Source of the DNA: Brevibacterium sp. XM4083
GTDB taxonomy: Bacteria > Actinomycetota > Actinomycetes > Actinomycetales > Brevibacteriaceae
NCBI RefSeq assembly: GCF_006489205.2
Contig: NZ_VFYR02000002.1
Coordinates: 62,001-126,000, forward strand
Length of the DNA stretch: 64,000 nt
Direction: 5' to 3'
Shown here: positions 52,468 through 62,748 of the stretch, piece by piece
Numbering within the stretch: position 1 is the stretch's first letter
Layout of the letters: every line of letters begins with the position of its first letter
Program-made: the position numbers and the translations under genes
The notes under the pieces: model-generated
The model's input: the letters and a program-made list of their open reading frames with translations, nothing else
What the model was told of the DNA's origin: nothing
Databases searched by the model: none

Positions 52468-53658
52468 GTGACCCCGGAACAGCTGCACGCCGTCCTCGCC
52501 GAGGCGGCTCTGTCGACGCTGCGCTCCGCGGAGGATGCGGCCCGCACCGTCACTGATGCTCAGCCTTCCGCCGGGTCGTCACCCGGCGACGCGCCGGCAC
52601 CCGGACCGCTGCCGAACGGCGCTGTGCCGAACGGTGCTGTGCCGACCGGCCCACTGCCGACCGGCGCGCTGCCCACCGGCGCTGTGCTGCGGCGCGGCAG
52701 GGATGCCGCCGCGGGCGACTGGCAGTCCAATCTGCCCCTGCGCCTGGGCGCGCGGACGCCGCAGTCGGCGGCGGAGTCCATCGCCGAGGCGGTCGCCTCC
52801 CATCCGGCCATCGCATCGGTCACGGTCACCGGCCCGGGGTTCCTCCGCATCGTGCTGACGACCCCTGCCCTGCTCGGCACCGTCGCGCAGATCGCCGCGG
52901 GCCGCCACCTCGGCGATTCCGGGACCGGAGCGACCGTCGCCTCGTCCGACCTTCCGACGGAGCCGGCCTGCCGCGGAGTCCTCGACGCCGATGCCCGTCG
53001 CTACGGGTCCGCCCGCTCCCGCACTGCGACCGCCCTCGCCCGCGACGTCGAACTGCTCCGCGCGGCCACCGCAGCCAACCCGCTCCACAGCGTCCAGCAC
53101 GCCCACGCGACCGGGCGTCGCCTGCTCCGCCGCGCCGCTGCGGCCGGGATCCGCGTCGTTGCGGGACCGACTGCGGATCGCCTCACGGCGGGCGCCGATT
53201 CCCCTGCGGTGGACCCCGGCCGTTCCACACCGGATGTCACCCTCGCTCCCGCCGACCGTCAGCTCGCGCTGCAGATCACCGAGGCTGCGGGACTCCTCGC
53301 CCGGGCGGCTGGTTCAGCGCCGATCACACCAGTGGCGGCCGCATCAGCGCCGATCACACCAGCGGCGACCGGCCCGCTGTCAGACGGCCCGCAGCCGACC
53401 GGCCGACCGGCCGATGCCGGCAGACCGGCCGGCGCCGGCAGACGCCCGGGGGAGTCCCTGCGCTCGGTGACCGTCGTGCTCGAGGACCTCGCCGCGGCAC
53501 TCACCGCATGGTCGGCAGCCGAGCGCGACATCGTTCCCACCCTTGATGACGACATCACCGCCGTCCACGCAGCGCGCTGCGTGCTCGCGGCCGGTGCGAC
53601 CACGGTCCTCGCCACAGGACTGCGACTGCTGGGCGTCACCGCCCCGGAGAGGATATGA
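52468..53658 (+). CDS. ArgS-derived protein lacking the catalytic domain
   Basis: 396 residues from GTG 52468. Residues 1-150 match the Add-1 N-terminal domain of arginyl-tRNA synthetase (GDWQSNLPLRLG for GDYxTN-type; VTGPGFLRIVL for AGPGFIN). Residues 170-396 match the ArgS end of the Rossmann core and the DALR anticodon domain: LDADARRYGSARSR (for DAARYxLsRs), NPLHSVQHAHATG (for NPVyYVQYAHAR) and GLRLLGVTAPERI (for LLGVSAPERM). HIGH and KMSKS, about 250-300 residues, are absent. Inserts include five P[NT]GA-type repeats (48-73) and a Pro/Ala/Gly-rich stretch (281-330). The stop abuts the lysA start. This is the normal place of argS (Rv1292) before lysA. It cannot aminoacylate; a separate argS must exist. 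Confidence 0.8.
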   Translation: MTPEQLHAVLAEAALSTLRSAEDAARTVTDAQPSAGSSPGDAPAPGPLPNGAVPNGAVPTGPLPTGALPTGAVLRRGRDAAAGDWQSNLPLRLGARTPQSAAESIAEAVASHPAIASVTVTGPGFLRIVLTTPALLGTVAQIAAGRHLGDSGTGATVASSDLPTEPACRGVLDADARRYGSARSRTATALARDVELLRAATAANPLHSVQHAHATGRRLLRRAAAAGIRVVAGPTADRLTAGADSPAVDPGRSTPDVTLAPADRQLALQITEAAGLLARAAGSAPITPVAAASAPITPAATGPLSDGPQPTGRPADAGRPAGAGRRPGESLRSVTVVLEDLAAALTAWSAAERDIVPTLDDDITAVHAARCVLAAGATTVLATGLRLLGVTAPERI

Positions 53659-55095
53659 ATGCCCGCCCACATCGCCGGACAGCTCCACGCGACCCCCGCC
53701 CCCGTGTGGCTGCCCTACCCCGACGACGTCAACGCCGTCATGCCGAGCCTCTGGTCGGACAACGTGGCCAAGGGCGCCGACGGGGTGCTCACGATCGCCG
53801 GACACCCGGTGACCGAGCTCGCCGAGCGCTTCGGCACGCCGACCTTCGTCTTCGACGTCGATGACTTCCGCTCCCGCGCCGGGCTCTACCGCGATGCCTA
53901 TGCGGCGGCGTTCGCCCCGGAGAAGGGCCTGTCCGGCGTCGACGTCTTCTACGCCGGCAAGGCCTTCCTCTGCACGGCCGTCGCGAAATGGGTGCACGAG
54001 GCCGGACTCGGACTCGACACGTGCTCGCTCGGGGAGATGATGATCGCCCACGCCGCCGGCGTGCCGGGGGAGAGCATCGGTCTGCACGGGAACAACAAAT
54101 CGATCGCCGAACTCGAGTACGCCCTCGACTACGGCGTCGGCCGGATCATCGTCGACAGCCTCGACGAGGTCGACCGGCTCGAAGCCGTGGCCGCCGCCAA
54201 GGGCGTCATCGCCCCCGTCATGCTCCGCGTCACCGTCGGCGTCGAAGCCCACACCCACGACTTCATCGCCACGGCGCACGAAGACCAGAAGTTCGGTCTC
54301 TCCGTCGCCGCCGGCAAGGCCGCCGAGGCCGCCGCCCGCGTCGTCGACTCCGCGCACCTGCGCCTCGACGGCCTCCACTCGCACATCGGGTCCCAGATCT
54401 TCGACATCTCGGGATTCCAGGTCGCGGCCGCGCGGGTGCTCGCACTGCGGGCCCAGATCATGTCCGACCACGGCGTCGACCTGCCCGACGTCGATCTCGG
54501 CGGCGGCTTCGGCATCCGCTACACCTCGCAGGACACGCCCATTCCCGTCGCGGAGATGGCCGGCGCCCTCGCCGAGGTGGTGGTCAAGGAGTGCCGCGGG
54601 CTCGGGACGAACGTGCCCCGGATCTCCATCGAACCCGGCCGCGCGATCGTCTCCCCGGCGGTCTTCACCCTCTACGCGGTCGGCACCGTCAAGGAGGTCG
54701 TCACCGACTCCGGTGTGCGCACGTACGTCGCCGTCGACGGCGGCATGAGCGACAACATTCGGACAGCTCTCTACGACGCCGACTATTCGTGTACCTTGGC
54801 CAATCGGAACTCCGATGCCGACCCCGCCGTCGTCCGCGTCGTCGGGAAGCACTGCGAGTCCGGCGACATCATCGTCCGCGACGAGTACATGGGCGCCGAC
54901 GTCGCCCCCGGCGATCTCGTCGCCGTCCCCGGCACCGGAGCCTACTGCCGCGCCCTGTCGAGCAATTACAATCATGTCGCCCGACCGGGGGTGCTGGCCG
55001 TGACACCGGATAGGGTGGACTGGATCGTCACTCCCGAGACGTACTCGCAGCTCTTTGCGAACGACCCCGGGATGGCGGACGCCACCGGCCAGTGA
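53659..55095 (+). CDS. lysA: Diaminopimelate decarboxylase
   Basis: 478 residues. PLP-dependent final step of lysine synthesis. Lys101 in VFYAGKAFLC binds PLP; HSHIGSQIFD, LGGGFGIRY, SIEPGRAIVSPA and the C-terminal CESGDIIVRDEYM segment complete the active site, which forms across a dimer. GGAGAGGA precedes ATG 53659, with no gap after the argS-like stop. Length is normal for actinobacteria. Hom, thrC and thrB follow on the same strand. Confidence 0.96.
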   Translation: MPAHIAGQLHATPAPVWLPYPDDVNAVMPSLWSDNVAKGADGVLTIAGHPVTELAERFGTPTFVFDVDDFRSRAGLYRDAYAAAFAPEKGLSGVDVFYAGKAFLCTAVAKWVHEAGLGLDTCSLGEMMIAHAAGVPGESIGLHGNNKSIAELEYALDYGVGRIIVDSLDEVDRLEAVAAAKGVIAPVMLRVTVGVEAHTHDFIATAHEDQKFGLSVAAGKAAEAAARVVDSAHLRLDGLHSHIGSQIFDISGFQVAAARVLALRAQIMSDHGVDLPDVDLGGGFGIRYTSQDTPIPVAEMAGALAEVVVKECRGLGTNVPRISIEPGRAIVSPAVFTLYAVGTVKEVVTDSGVRTYVAVDGGMSDNIRTALYDADYSCTLANRNSDADPAVVRVVGKHCESGDIIVRDEYMGADVAPGDLVAVPGTGAYCRALSSNYNHVARPGVLAVTPDRVDWIVTPETYSQLFANDPGMADATGQ

Positions 55096-55145
55096 CGATA
55101 ACGCAGCCCCCACCTGCGCAGAGACTGAAGAACAGAGAGTGAGCC

Positions 55146-56453
55146 ATGCAGCCATTGAAAGTCGCGATGCTCGGAAGCGGAGTCGTCGGCACCGAGGTCG
55201 CCGCACGCATCCAGTCCCGCTCCGAGGCGCTGGCGGAGCGGATCGGCGCCCCCCTCGAGCTCACCGCCGTCGTCGTCCGTGACCTGGGCAAGGACCGGCC
55301 GGGCATCGACCCCAGCCTGCTCACCACCGACGCCGAGGCGGCGATCACCGGGGCCGACATCGTCATCGAGCTGATGGGCGGGATCGAACCGGCGAAGACG
55401 CTCATCATGCAGGCGCTCGCGCAGGGATCGTCGGTCGTCACCGCGAACAAGGCGCTGCTCGCGGCGTCCTACGGCGAGCTCATGGCCGCCGCCGACGACA
55501 CCGAGGTCCGCCTCGAGCACGAAGCCGCGGTGGCCGGTGCCATCCCGATCATCCGGCCCGTCGGCGACTCGCTCGCCGGTGACCGCATCGACCGGATCAT
55601 GGGCATCGTCAACGGGACGACGAACTACATCCTCGACCAGATGGACACCGAGGGCTGGGACTTCGCCGACGCGCTGGCCTCCGCCCAGGAGCTCGGATAC
55701 GCCGAGGCGGACCCGACGGCCGACATCGGCGGACACGACGCCGCCGCGAAGGCCGCGATCCTCTCCTCGCTCGCCTTCCACGCCCCGATGACGATCGCCG
55801 ACGTCCACGTCGAGGGGATCACCGGGATCACCGCCGACATGGTCGCCACCGCCAAGGAGCAGGGCTTCGTCATCAAGCTGCTCGCGGTGTGCGAACGCGT
55901 CGCCGACTCGCCGGCCGGACCCGGCCTCTCGGCCCGCGTCTACCCCGCGCTGCTGCCGCGCACGCATCCGCTGGCCTCGGTCCACGGGGCGTTCAACGCC
56001 GTCTTCGTCGAGGCCGAAGCCGCCGGCTCCCTGATGTTCTACGGTCAGGGCGCCGGGGGAGCGCCGACGGCCTCGGCGGTCCTCGGCGACGTCGTCTCCG
56101 TGGCTCGGCGCCGCGTGCTCGGCGGTCGCGGTCAGTACGAGCGTCCCTTCCACCCCGAGACGACGCTGCTGCCGATCTCGGCGATCACCACGCGCTATCA
56201 CATCACCCTTGACGTCGTCGACCGTCCCGGCGTGCTCGCCGCGGTCTCCGAGGTCTTCGCCGCCGAGGGCGCCTCGATCGAGCTCATGCGCCAGACGATC
56301 GGCGAGATCGACGACGACGGAGTCCAGCACGCCAAGCTCGTGCTCGCGACCCACGAGAACACCGACGCCGCGCTGTCGCGGACGGTCGAGCGCCTCGGCG
56401 AACTGCCCGTCGTCCGCTCCGTCGTCTCCGTCATCCGCGCCGAAGGCCAGTGA
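55146..56453 (+). CDS. hom: Homoserine dehydrogenase
   Basis: 435 residues. NAD(P)H-dependent reduction of aspartate semialdehyde to homoserine. N-terminal Rossmann motif [24 protein letters not shown]-type segment (here [20 protein letters not shown]), the family signature [14 protein letters not shown] and [22 protein letters not shown]-terminal ACT domain (about 355-435, [20 protein letters not shown]) is the expected site of threonine feedback. It is separated from lysA by 50 bp. Confidence 0.96.
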   Translation: MQPLKVAMLGSGVVGTEVAARIQSRSEALAERIGAPLELTAVVVRDLGKDRPGIDPSLLTTDAEAAITGADIVIELMGGIEPAKTLIMQALAQGSSVVTANKALLAASYGELMAAADDTEVRLEHEAAVAGAIPIIRPVGDSLAGDRIDRIMGIVNGTTNYILDQMDTEGWDFADALASAQELGYAEADPTADIGGHDAAAKAAILSSLAFHAPMTIADVHVEGITGITADMVATAKEQGFVIKLLAVCERVADSPAGPGLSARVYPALLPRTHPLASVHGAFNAVFVEAEAAGSLMFYGQGAGGAPTASAVLGDVVSVARRRVLGGRGQYERPFHPETTLLPISAITTRYHITLDVVDRPGVLAAVSEVFAAEGASIELMRQTIGEIDDDGVQHAKLVLATHENTDAALSRTVERLGELPVVRSVVSVIRAEGQ

Positions 56454-56496
56454 CCCGACCAACCCGCATGCGACACAAGAGAAGGACGAACATCGC

Positions 56497-57585
56497 GTGA
56501 GCACTTACCCCAGGCACCAGTGGCAGGGCGTCATCGACGAATACCGCAGCCTCATCGACATCGGGGAGACCACTCCGTCGGTCAGCCTCGGCGAGGGCGG
56601 AACGCCGCTCATCCGCGCCGAGCGCCTCAGTGAGCGCACCGGCGCCGAGGTGTGGGTGAAGTACGAGGGCCTCAACCCGACCGGCTCGTTCAAGGACCGG
56701 GGCATGACGATGGCGATCACCCAGGCCAAGGCGCAGGGCGCGAAGGCCGTGATCTGCGCGTCGACGGGCAACACCTCGGCTTCGGCCGCGGCCTACGCGA
56801 CGAAGGCCGGGCTCACCTGCGCCGTGCTCGTGCCCGCCGGCAAGATCTCCCCGGGGAAGATGAGCCAGGCCGTCGCCCACGGTGCGACCCTGCTCGAGGT
56901 CGACGGCAACTTCGACGACTGCCTCACCCTGTGCCGGAAGCTCGCGGAGTCCTACCCCGTCCATCTCGTCAACTCCGTCAACCCCGACCGCATCGAAGGT
57001 CAGAAGACGGCGTCGTTCGAGGTCGTCGACGTCCTCGGCGACGCCCCCGACATCCACGTGCTGCCCGTCGGCAACGCCGGCAACATCACCGCGTACTGGA
57101 AGGGCTACAACGACTACCGGGCCGCCGGCGTCTCGACGCGGCTGCCGCAGATGTGGGGCTTCCAGGCCGCCGGCGCCGCGCCGCTCGTCCTCGGCCACCC
57201 GGTCACCGACCCGGACACGATCGCCACCGCGATCCGCATCGGCAACCCCGCCAGCTGGGAGCGGGCGATCGCCGCCCGCGACGATTCCGGAGGCCTCATC
57301 GACTCGGTCACCGACGAGGAGATCCTCGCCGCGCACAAGGTGCTCTCGCGCGAAGAGGGCATCTTCGTCGAACCCGGATCGGCCGCCTCGGTGGCAGGTC
57401 TGCTGAAGATGTCCGAGGCCGGTCGCGTTCCGGCCGGCGCGACGATCGCGGTGACCGTGACCGGACACGGGCTCAAGGATCCGCAGTGGGCCCTGCACAC
57501 CGCCGACGGCGCCGACCTCGAACCCGTCCGGGTGCCCGTCGATGCCGTCTCCGCCGCCCGCGAACTCGGACTCGAGGACCGGTGA
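56497..57585 (+). CDS. thrC: Threonine synthase
   Basis: 362 residues from GTG 56497 (GAGAAGGACG eight bases upstream). Converts O-phosphohomoserine to threonine. PLP Lys66 in [44 protein letters not shown] and [16 protein letters not shown] complete the pocket. Short (class II-like bacterial) form, as in Rv1295. It overlaps thrB by GTGA. Confidence 0.96.
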   Translation: MSTYPRHQWQGVIDEYRSLIDIGETTPSVSLGEGGTPLIRAERLSERTGAEVWVKYEGLNPTGSFKDRGMTMAITQAKAQGAKAVICASTGNTSASAAAYATKAGLTCAVLVPAGKISPGKMSQAVAHGATLLEVDGNFDDCLTLCRKLAESYPVHLVNSVNPDRIEGQKTASFEVVDVLGDAPDIHVLPVGNAGNITAYWKGYNDYRAAGVSTRLPQMWGFQAAGAAPLVLGHPVTDPDTIATAIRIGNPASWERAIAARDDSGGLIDSVTDEEILAAHKVLSREEGIFVEPGSAASVAGLLKMSEAGRVPAGATIAVTVTGHGLKDPQWALHTADGADLEPVRVPVDAVSAARELGLEDR

Positions 57586-58487
57586 GCCGGGTCTTCCGGC
57601 TCGAGGTGCCGGCCACCTCGGCGAACATCGGACCCGGTTACGATTCGCTGGGCCTGGCGCTGCGCCTCGTCGACACGCTCGTCCTCACCCTCGGGGACGA
57701 CCCGGTCGACCCGGATGCTGCGGTGACCGTGCGCGGGGAGGGCGCTGAGGATGTGCCCACCGACCATTCCCACCTCATCATGCGGGTGCTGTCGGACGTG
57801 CTCGCGCAGCTGCAGGGCGAGAGCGCTGCCGCGATCATGTCCCGGCTCAGCCTCGACTGCACGAACCGGATCCCGCATTCACGGGGTCTCGGGTCGTCGG
57901 CGGCCGCGGTCGTCGCGGGCATCGCGCTGGCCGGGGCCGTCTCCGAGTCCCTCGGCGGGCCGGGGCTGACCCGGGAGCGGATGCTCGAGATCGCCGCGGA
58001 CCTCGAGGGCCACCCCGACAATGCGGCGCCGGCGATCTTCGGCGGACTGACGATCGCGCTGCCGGAGCCGGCCCGCGCGTGGACGGTTCCCGTCCGCACC
58101 GTCGAGGAGGTCACGGTCCTCATTCCCTCTGTGAGACTCGACACACTCACCGCGCGCGGTCTCATTCCGGCGACGATCGCCCACGCGGTCGCGGCGGAGA
58201 ACTCCGCGCGCACGGGACTGCTCGTCCACGCCCTGAGCACGGACGCGACCGCGCTGCTCGAGGCCACCGACGACCGCCTCCACCAGGAGTTCCGTCGCAG
58301 CGCGTACCCTGAGTCGATGGCGCTCGTCGACGATCTCCGGGCCCGGGGGATTCCCGCGGTGATCTCCGGCGCGGGACCGACCGTGCTCGCTCTCACCGGG
58401 GATGTCCCCGCCGAGGCGGTGCCCGCGGGGGTGCGCGCCGTGCCGGTGGGGATCGATGAGGAGGGATTCCGGCTCGAATTCGCGTGA
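57582..58487 (+). CDS. thrB: Homoserine kinase
   Basis: 301 residues from GTG 57582. GHMP kinase making O-phosphohomoserine. [19 protein letters not shown] at the N-terminus, ATP loop [19 protein letters not shown] and GAGPTVLAL near the C-terminus are diagnostic. Operon order hom-thrC-thrB is that of Rv1294-Rv1296. Confidence 0.96.
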   Translation: MSRVFRLEVPATSANIGPGYDSLGLALRLVDTLVLTLGDDPVDPDAAVTVRGEGAEDVPTDHSHLIMRVLSDVLAQLQGESAAAIMSRLSLDCTNRIPHSRGLGSSAAAVVAGIALAGAVSESLGGPGLTRERMLEIAADLEGHPDNAAPAIFGGLTIALPEPARAWTVPVRTVEEVTVLIPSVRLDTLTARGLIPATIAHAVAAENSARTGLLVHALSTDATALLEATDDRLHQEFRRSAYPESMALVDDLRARGIPAVISGAGPTVLALTGDVPAEAVPAGVRAVPVGIDEEGFRLEFA

Positions 58488-58695
58488 TCGGGCCGGAGGA
58501 AGTAAACTGGTGCATGTTCCACCAGTGAACGGGCTTGGCGGTGTCACCGCGAACCCCATCTCAACTTCACGAATCCTGGAACATCTCCTGCACTCTTCAA
58601 GCAGGATGTCTTTCACAATGCACCGTCAAGGGTGTTTCCGTCGCCGTGGGATTACGGCTCTTTGCCGCACGGCCGAATGAGGGAGAAGGACCTTC
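58488..58695 (+). promoter_or_regulatory. Leader region of rho
   Basis: TAAACT (58503-58508) is a likely -10. A 7-bp hairpin ACTGGTG-CATGTTC-CACCAGT follows at 58506-58526 and contains a 4-codon frame (ATG 58514). A second frame of 20 codons (ATG 58618 to TGA 58680) begins MHRQGC and ends 15 nt before the rho start. The ~180-nt leader could allow autoregulation, as for rho in other bacteria. Confidence 0.4.
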
Positions 58696-60720
58696 GTGTC
58701 TGAAACCACAACCCCGGATTCCACACCGCGCACCGGCAGTCTGACCGCTCTGCGCCTTCCCCAGCTGCAGGAAATGGCAGCGGGAATGGGAATCAAAGGA
58801 TACCGTCGACTTCGCAAGGGCGAACTCATCGACGCCATCAACAACCAGGGCGGATCGGGCGCCGGCACGGCTCCCGCCCCCACCACCGCGGCGCCGGCCG
58901 AAACCGCTGACTCCTCGGCCTCCGAGGGCAAGCGCGGCCGCCGGCCCGCCCGTCGCAGCGCGGCTGCGACCGCCCGTGAGGACTCCGCGGCCCGCGAGGA
59001 CGCCGAGACCAGCGCGCCTGAGACCTCCGCCGCCGAGACTCCCGCTCCCGAGGCTGCTGCGGCACCCGCCGCCGAGACCGCCGGTGACGAGCAGGCCGGC
59101 CAGGAGCGCCAGCGCAACCGCCGCGGCCGCTCGCGTTCGCGCGGTGGTGACGCCGACACCGATCAGGGCGGCGACGAGGCCGCGAACCGTCGCAGCCGTC
59201 AGGGCGACGCCGAGGAGCGCCGGTCCGACCGCAAGGACCGCGAGGATCGCAAGTCCGACCGCGAGGACCGCGGGAACGATCGCAAGTCCGACCGTGACGA
59301 CCGCGGCAATGACCGCAAGTCCGATCGTGACGACCGCAAGTCCGACCGTGACGACCGCCGGTCCGATCGCCGCAACCGCCAGGGTGACAGCGACGACAAC
59401 CGTCGCGACAACGACAACCGCCGGGACAACGACAACCGCCGCGACAACGACCGCCGGAACCGCAACGGCTCCGACGACGACGAGCGCGGCGGCCGCCGCG
59501 GTCGCGGTCGTGACCGGAAGCGTCGCGGACGCGGGGGAGACGAGCCGGAGCTGCGCAGCGACGACGTCCTCATCCCCGTCGGCGGCATCCTCGATGTCCA
59601 CGACAACTACGCGTTCCTCCGCACCTCGGGCTACCTGCCCGGGCCCAACGACGTCTACGTCTCGGCGTCGATGGTTCGCAAGAACGGTCTGCGCAAGGGC
59701 GACGCCGTCGCCGGTGCGATCCGTCAGCCGCGCGAGGGCGAGCGGGGCGGCAAGCGGGAGAAGTTCGACGCGCTCGTCCGCCTCGACTCCGTCAACGGGC
59801 TGAGCGTCGACGATGCGAAGAACCGCGTCGAGTTCTCGAAGCTCACCCCGCTCTACCCGCAGGAGCGCCTGCGCCTCGAGACCACCTCGAAGCTGCAGTC
59901 GACCCGCCTCATCGACCTCGTCACCCCGATCGGCAAGGGCCAGCGCGGACTCATCGTCGCGCCCCCGAAGGCCGGCAAGACGACGATCATGCAGCAGGTC
60001 GCCAACGCGATCACGGAGAACAACCCCGAAGTCCACCTCATGGTCGTCCTCGTCGACGAACGTCCCGAAGAGGTCACGGACATGCAGCGCGCGGTCGCCG
60101 GAGAGGTCATCGCCTCGACCTTCGACCGTCCCGCCGACGATCACACGACGATCGCCGAACTCGCGATCGAGCGCGCCAAGCGCCTCGTGGAGATGGGCTC
60201 CGATGTCGTCGTCCTCCTCGACAACATCACCCGCCTCGGCCGCGCCTACAACATCGCGCAGCCGGCCTCGGGCCGGATCCTCTCCGGTGGTGTCGACGCG
60301 AACGCGCTCTACCCGCCGAAGAAGTTCTTCGGCGCCGCCCGCAACATCGAAGGCGGCGGCTCCCTGACGATCCTCGCCACCGCCCTCGTCGAGACGGGGT
60401 CGAAGATGGACGAGGTCATCTTCGAGGAGTTCAAGGGCACCGGCAACATGGAGCTGCGCCTGTCGCGCCAGCTCGCCGACAAGCGCATCTTCCCGGCCGT
60501 CGACGTCAACGCCTCGTCGACGCGTCGTGAGGAGATGCTCATGACGCCGGAGGAGACGAAGGTCATGTGGCGTCTGCGCCGCCTGCTCTCGGGTCTCGAG
60601 CAGCAGCAGGCCGTCGAACTCCTCATGTCGAAGCTCAAGGAGACCGGCTCGAACGCGGAGTTCCTCATGCAGGTGCAGAAGACGACGCCGCTGCCGAAGT
60701 CCTCGACCGACGACCACTGA
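58696..60720 (+). CDS. rho: Transcription termination factor Rho with long disordered insert
   Basis: 674 residues from GTG 58696 (GAGGGAGAAGGA upstream). Hexameric RNA-dependent ATPase. The N-terminal SAP-like helical part (about 15-50, [20 protein letters not shown]) is followed by ~235 residues of disordered sequence, then the cold-shock RNA-binding domain (about 288-365, [18 protein letters not shown]) and the ATPase core with APPKAGKTT (K428), [15 protein letters not shown] and [12 protein letters not shown]. Residues ~176-255 are near-perfect repeats of KSDRDDR and NRRDND. Actinobacterial Rho proteins often carry such inserts, with RNA binding and, in some bacteria, condensate formation proposed. 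Confidence 0.96.
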   Translation: MSETTTPDSTPRTGSLTALRLPQLQEMAAGMGIKGYRRLRKGELIDAINNQGGSGAGTAPAPTTAAPAETADSSASEGKRGRRPARRSAAATAREDSAAREDAETSAPETSAAETPAPEAAAAPAAETAGDEQAGQERQRNRRGRSRSRGGDADTDQGGDEAANRRSRQGDAEERRSDRKDREDRKSDREDRGNDRKSDRDDRGNDRKSDRDDRKSDRDDRRSDRRNRQGDSDDNRRDNDNRRDNDNRRDNDRRNRNGSDDDERGGRRGRGRDRKRRGRGGDEPELRSDDVLIPVGGILDVHDNYAFLRTSGYLPGPNDVYVSASMVRKNGLRKGDAVAGAIRQPREGERGGKREKFDALVRLDSVNGLSVDDAKNRVEFSKLTPLYPQERLRLETTSKLQSTRLIDLVTPIGKGQRGLIVAPPKAGKTTIMQQVANAITENNPEVHLMVVLVDERPEEVTDMQRAVAGEVIASTFDRPADDHTTIAELAIERAKRLVEMGSDVVVLLDNITRLGRAYNIAQPASGRILSGGVDANALYPPKKFFGAARNIEGGGSLTILATALVETGSKMDEVIFEEFKGTGNMELRLSRQLADKRIFPAVDVNASSTRREEMLMTPEETKVMWRLRRLLSGLEQQQAVELLMSKLKETGSNAEFLMQVQKTTPLPKSSTDDH

Positions 60721-60721
60721 G

Positions 60722-61798
60722 ATGAGCAGTGACAGCCTCACGGCCGGCCTCGCCGTGCTCGTCGACGAGCACACGAGGCTGTCCGAGGAGCTCTCCGACC
60801 CGGCCGTGCACGCTGATGCCGGCCGGGCTCGGAAGCTGTCGCGCCGCTATGCCGAACTCGACCGCATCGTCGTCGCGGCCCGTCGCGTCGACGAGCTGCG
60901 CGACGATCTCGCAGCGGCCGAGGAGCTCGGCGACGACGATCCCGAGTTCGCCGCCGAGGCGACGCGCCTGAGCGCCGAGCTCGAGGCGGCCGACGCCGAA
61001 CTCCGCGACCTCCTCATCCCGCGCGATCCCGATGACGCCCGGGATGCGATCGTCGAGATCAAGGCGGGGGAGGGCGGCGACGAGTCGGCGCTCTTCGCCG
61101 GTGACCTCCTGCGCATGTACGAGCGCTGGATCGCCTCCCACGGGTGGTCGTCCCAGGTGCTCACCGCCACGCACTCCGACCTCGGCGGCTTCAAGGACGT
61201 GACGATCGCCGTCAAGGCCGGTGCCGACGGTGCGTACGGCTGGCTGAAGTTCGAAGGCGGCGTCCACCGGGTCCAGCGCGTCCCGGTCACCGAATCCCAG
61301 GGCCGCATCCACACCTCGGCCGCCGGCGTCCTCGTCTTCCCCGAGGTCGACGAACCCGAGGAGATCCACCTCGAGGACAAGGATCTGCGCATCGACGTCT
61401 ACCGGTCCTCGGGCCCGGGCGGACAGTCGGTCAACACGACGGACTCGGCGGTGCGGATCACGCACCTGCCCACCGGGATCACCGCGAGCTGCCAGAACGA
61501 GAAGTCACAGCTGCAGAACAAGGAAGCGGCGCTGCGCATGCTCCGCGCCCGCATCCTCGCCAAACAGGCCGAGGAGGCCGCCGCCGAAGCCGCCGACATC
61601 CGCCGCTCCCAGGTGCGCACCGTCGACCGCTCGGAGCGGATCCGCACGTACAACTTCCCGGAGAACCGGATCACCGACCACCGCACGGGGTTCAAGGCCT
61701 ACAACCTCGATCAGGTGCTCGCCGGCGACCTCGACGCCGTCATCGGCTCGAACCGCGACGCCGAACGCGCGGCACGCCTCGAGGCCCTGGGGGACTGA
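60722..61798 (+). CDS. prfA: Peptide chain release factor 1
   Basis: 358 residues. Recognises UAA and UAG. The decoding loop is [14 protein letters not shown] (PVT for the usual PAT), and [15 protein letters not shown] carries the GGQ methylation site. ATG 60722 comes one base after the rho stop, leaving no room for rpmE, which separates rho and prfA in M. tuberculosis. Confidence 0.96.
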   Translation: MSSDSLTAGLAVLVDEHTRLSEELSDPAVHADAGRARKLSRRYAELDRIVVAARRVDELRDDLAAAEELGDDDPEFAAEATRLSAELEAADAELRDLLIPRDPDDARDAIVEIKAGEGGDESALFAGDLLRMYERWIASHGWSSQVLTATHSDLGGFKDVTIAVKAGADGAYGWLKFEGGVHRVQRVPVTESQGRIHTSAAGVLVFPEVDEPEEIHLEDKDLRIDVYRSSGPGGQSVNTTDSAVRITHLPTGITASCQNEKSQLQNKEAALRMLRARILAKQAEEAAAEAADIRRSQVRTVDRSERIRTYNFPENRITDHRTGFKAYNLDQVLAGDLDAVIGSNRDAERAARLEALGD

Positions 61799-61814
61799 GC
61801 TGGACCCGACGACC

Positions 61815-62729
61815 ATGGACGTCCCCACTCTGCTGCGGGCCGGTGCCCGTGTGCTCGCCGAGGCGGGGGTGCCCTCTCCCGAGGCCGACGTCTCCGCTCT
61901 GCTCGCCCATGCGTGGGACATCGACGCATCGACCCTGGCCCGTCGCCGGCTCTTCGCCGAGGCGGTCCCGGCCGCCGTCGCCGCCCGGTTCGCCCGGCTC
62001 CTCGACGAGCGCAGCCGCCGCATCCCGCTCCAGCACCTCACCGGTGTCGCGCACTTCCGCCGTCTCGATCTCGCGGTCGGACCCGGCGTGTTCGTGCCCC
62101 GACCCGAGACCGAACTCCTCGTCACCGAGGTCCTCGATCACCTCGCGCGCCGGGACACCGCGGCGGACTCCGACACCGCCCCGCTCGTGGTCGATCTCTG
62201 CTCGGGCTCGGGGGCGATCGCGCTGTCGGTCGCCCTCGAGCGCCCGGGCACCCGCGTCATCGGCATCGAACGCGAAGCCGGCGCCCTGCGGTGGTCACGG
62301 ACGAACCTCGCCCGCCTCGACCTCGGCGCCTCCGACGTCGACCTCATCGCCGGCGATGCGACGACCGCGGCCGGCGACCACCCAGAGCTCGTCGGCACCG
62401 TCGACGTCGTCGTGACGAACCCGCCGTACGTGCCCGATGCGGCCGTGCCGAAGGACCCCGAGGTGCGCGACCACGATCCCGCCGCCGCGCTCTACGGCGG
62501 CGTCTCCGGACTCGAGATCCCCGCCCTCATCCTCGCCCAGGCAGCGCTGCTGCTCCGTCCCGGCGGGCTCGTCATCATGGAGCACGCCGAGGATCAGGGT
62601 GCAGGGGTCCGCGAGATCATCGCCGGTGTGGCGGGTCTGGCAGCTGCGACCACGTTCCCGGACTACACTGGACGCGACCGCTACACGGTGGCCGCGGCGA
62701 CCGCTCCGCGCACCCACCCGACGAGCTGA
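61815..62729 (+). CDS. prmC: Release factor glutamine methyltransferase
   Basis: 304 residues. Methylates the GGQ glutamine of the release factors. N-terminal helical domain, PLQHLTGVAHFRRLDLAVG, then VFVPRPETELLV, SAM loop VVDLCSGSGAIALS, and catalytic NPPY in VVTNPPYVP. It lies directly after its substrate gene prfA, as is usual. ATG 61815 is the first good start; no strong ribosome binding site is visible. Confidence 0.94.
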   Translation: MDVPTLLRAGARVLAEAGVPSPEADVSALLAHAWDIDASTLARRRLFAEAVPAAVAARFARLLDERSRRIPLQHLTGVAHFRRLDLAVGPGVFVPRPETELLVTEVLDHLARRDTAADSDTAPLVVDLCSGSGAIALSVALERPGTRVIGIEREAGALRWSRTNLARLDLGASDVDLIAGDATTAAGDHPELVGTVDVVVTNPPYVPDAAVPKDPEVRDHDPAAALYGGVSGLEIPALILAQAALLLRPGGLVIMEHAEDQGAGVREIIAGVAGLAAATTFPDYTGRDRYTVAAATAPRTHPTS

Positions 62730-62748
62730 CAGCAGGAAAAGAGATTCA

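Noticed and set aside
59217-59460. CRISPR-like repeats
   Set aside because: The repeats are in-frame parts of rho without regular spacers; no cas genes are present.
58597-60774. 725-codon frame antisense to rho
   Set aside because: Contains long Val/Ala runs produced by the reverse of the Arg/Asp repeats. No real domain.
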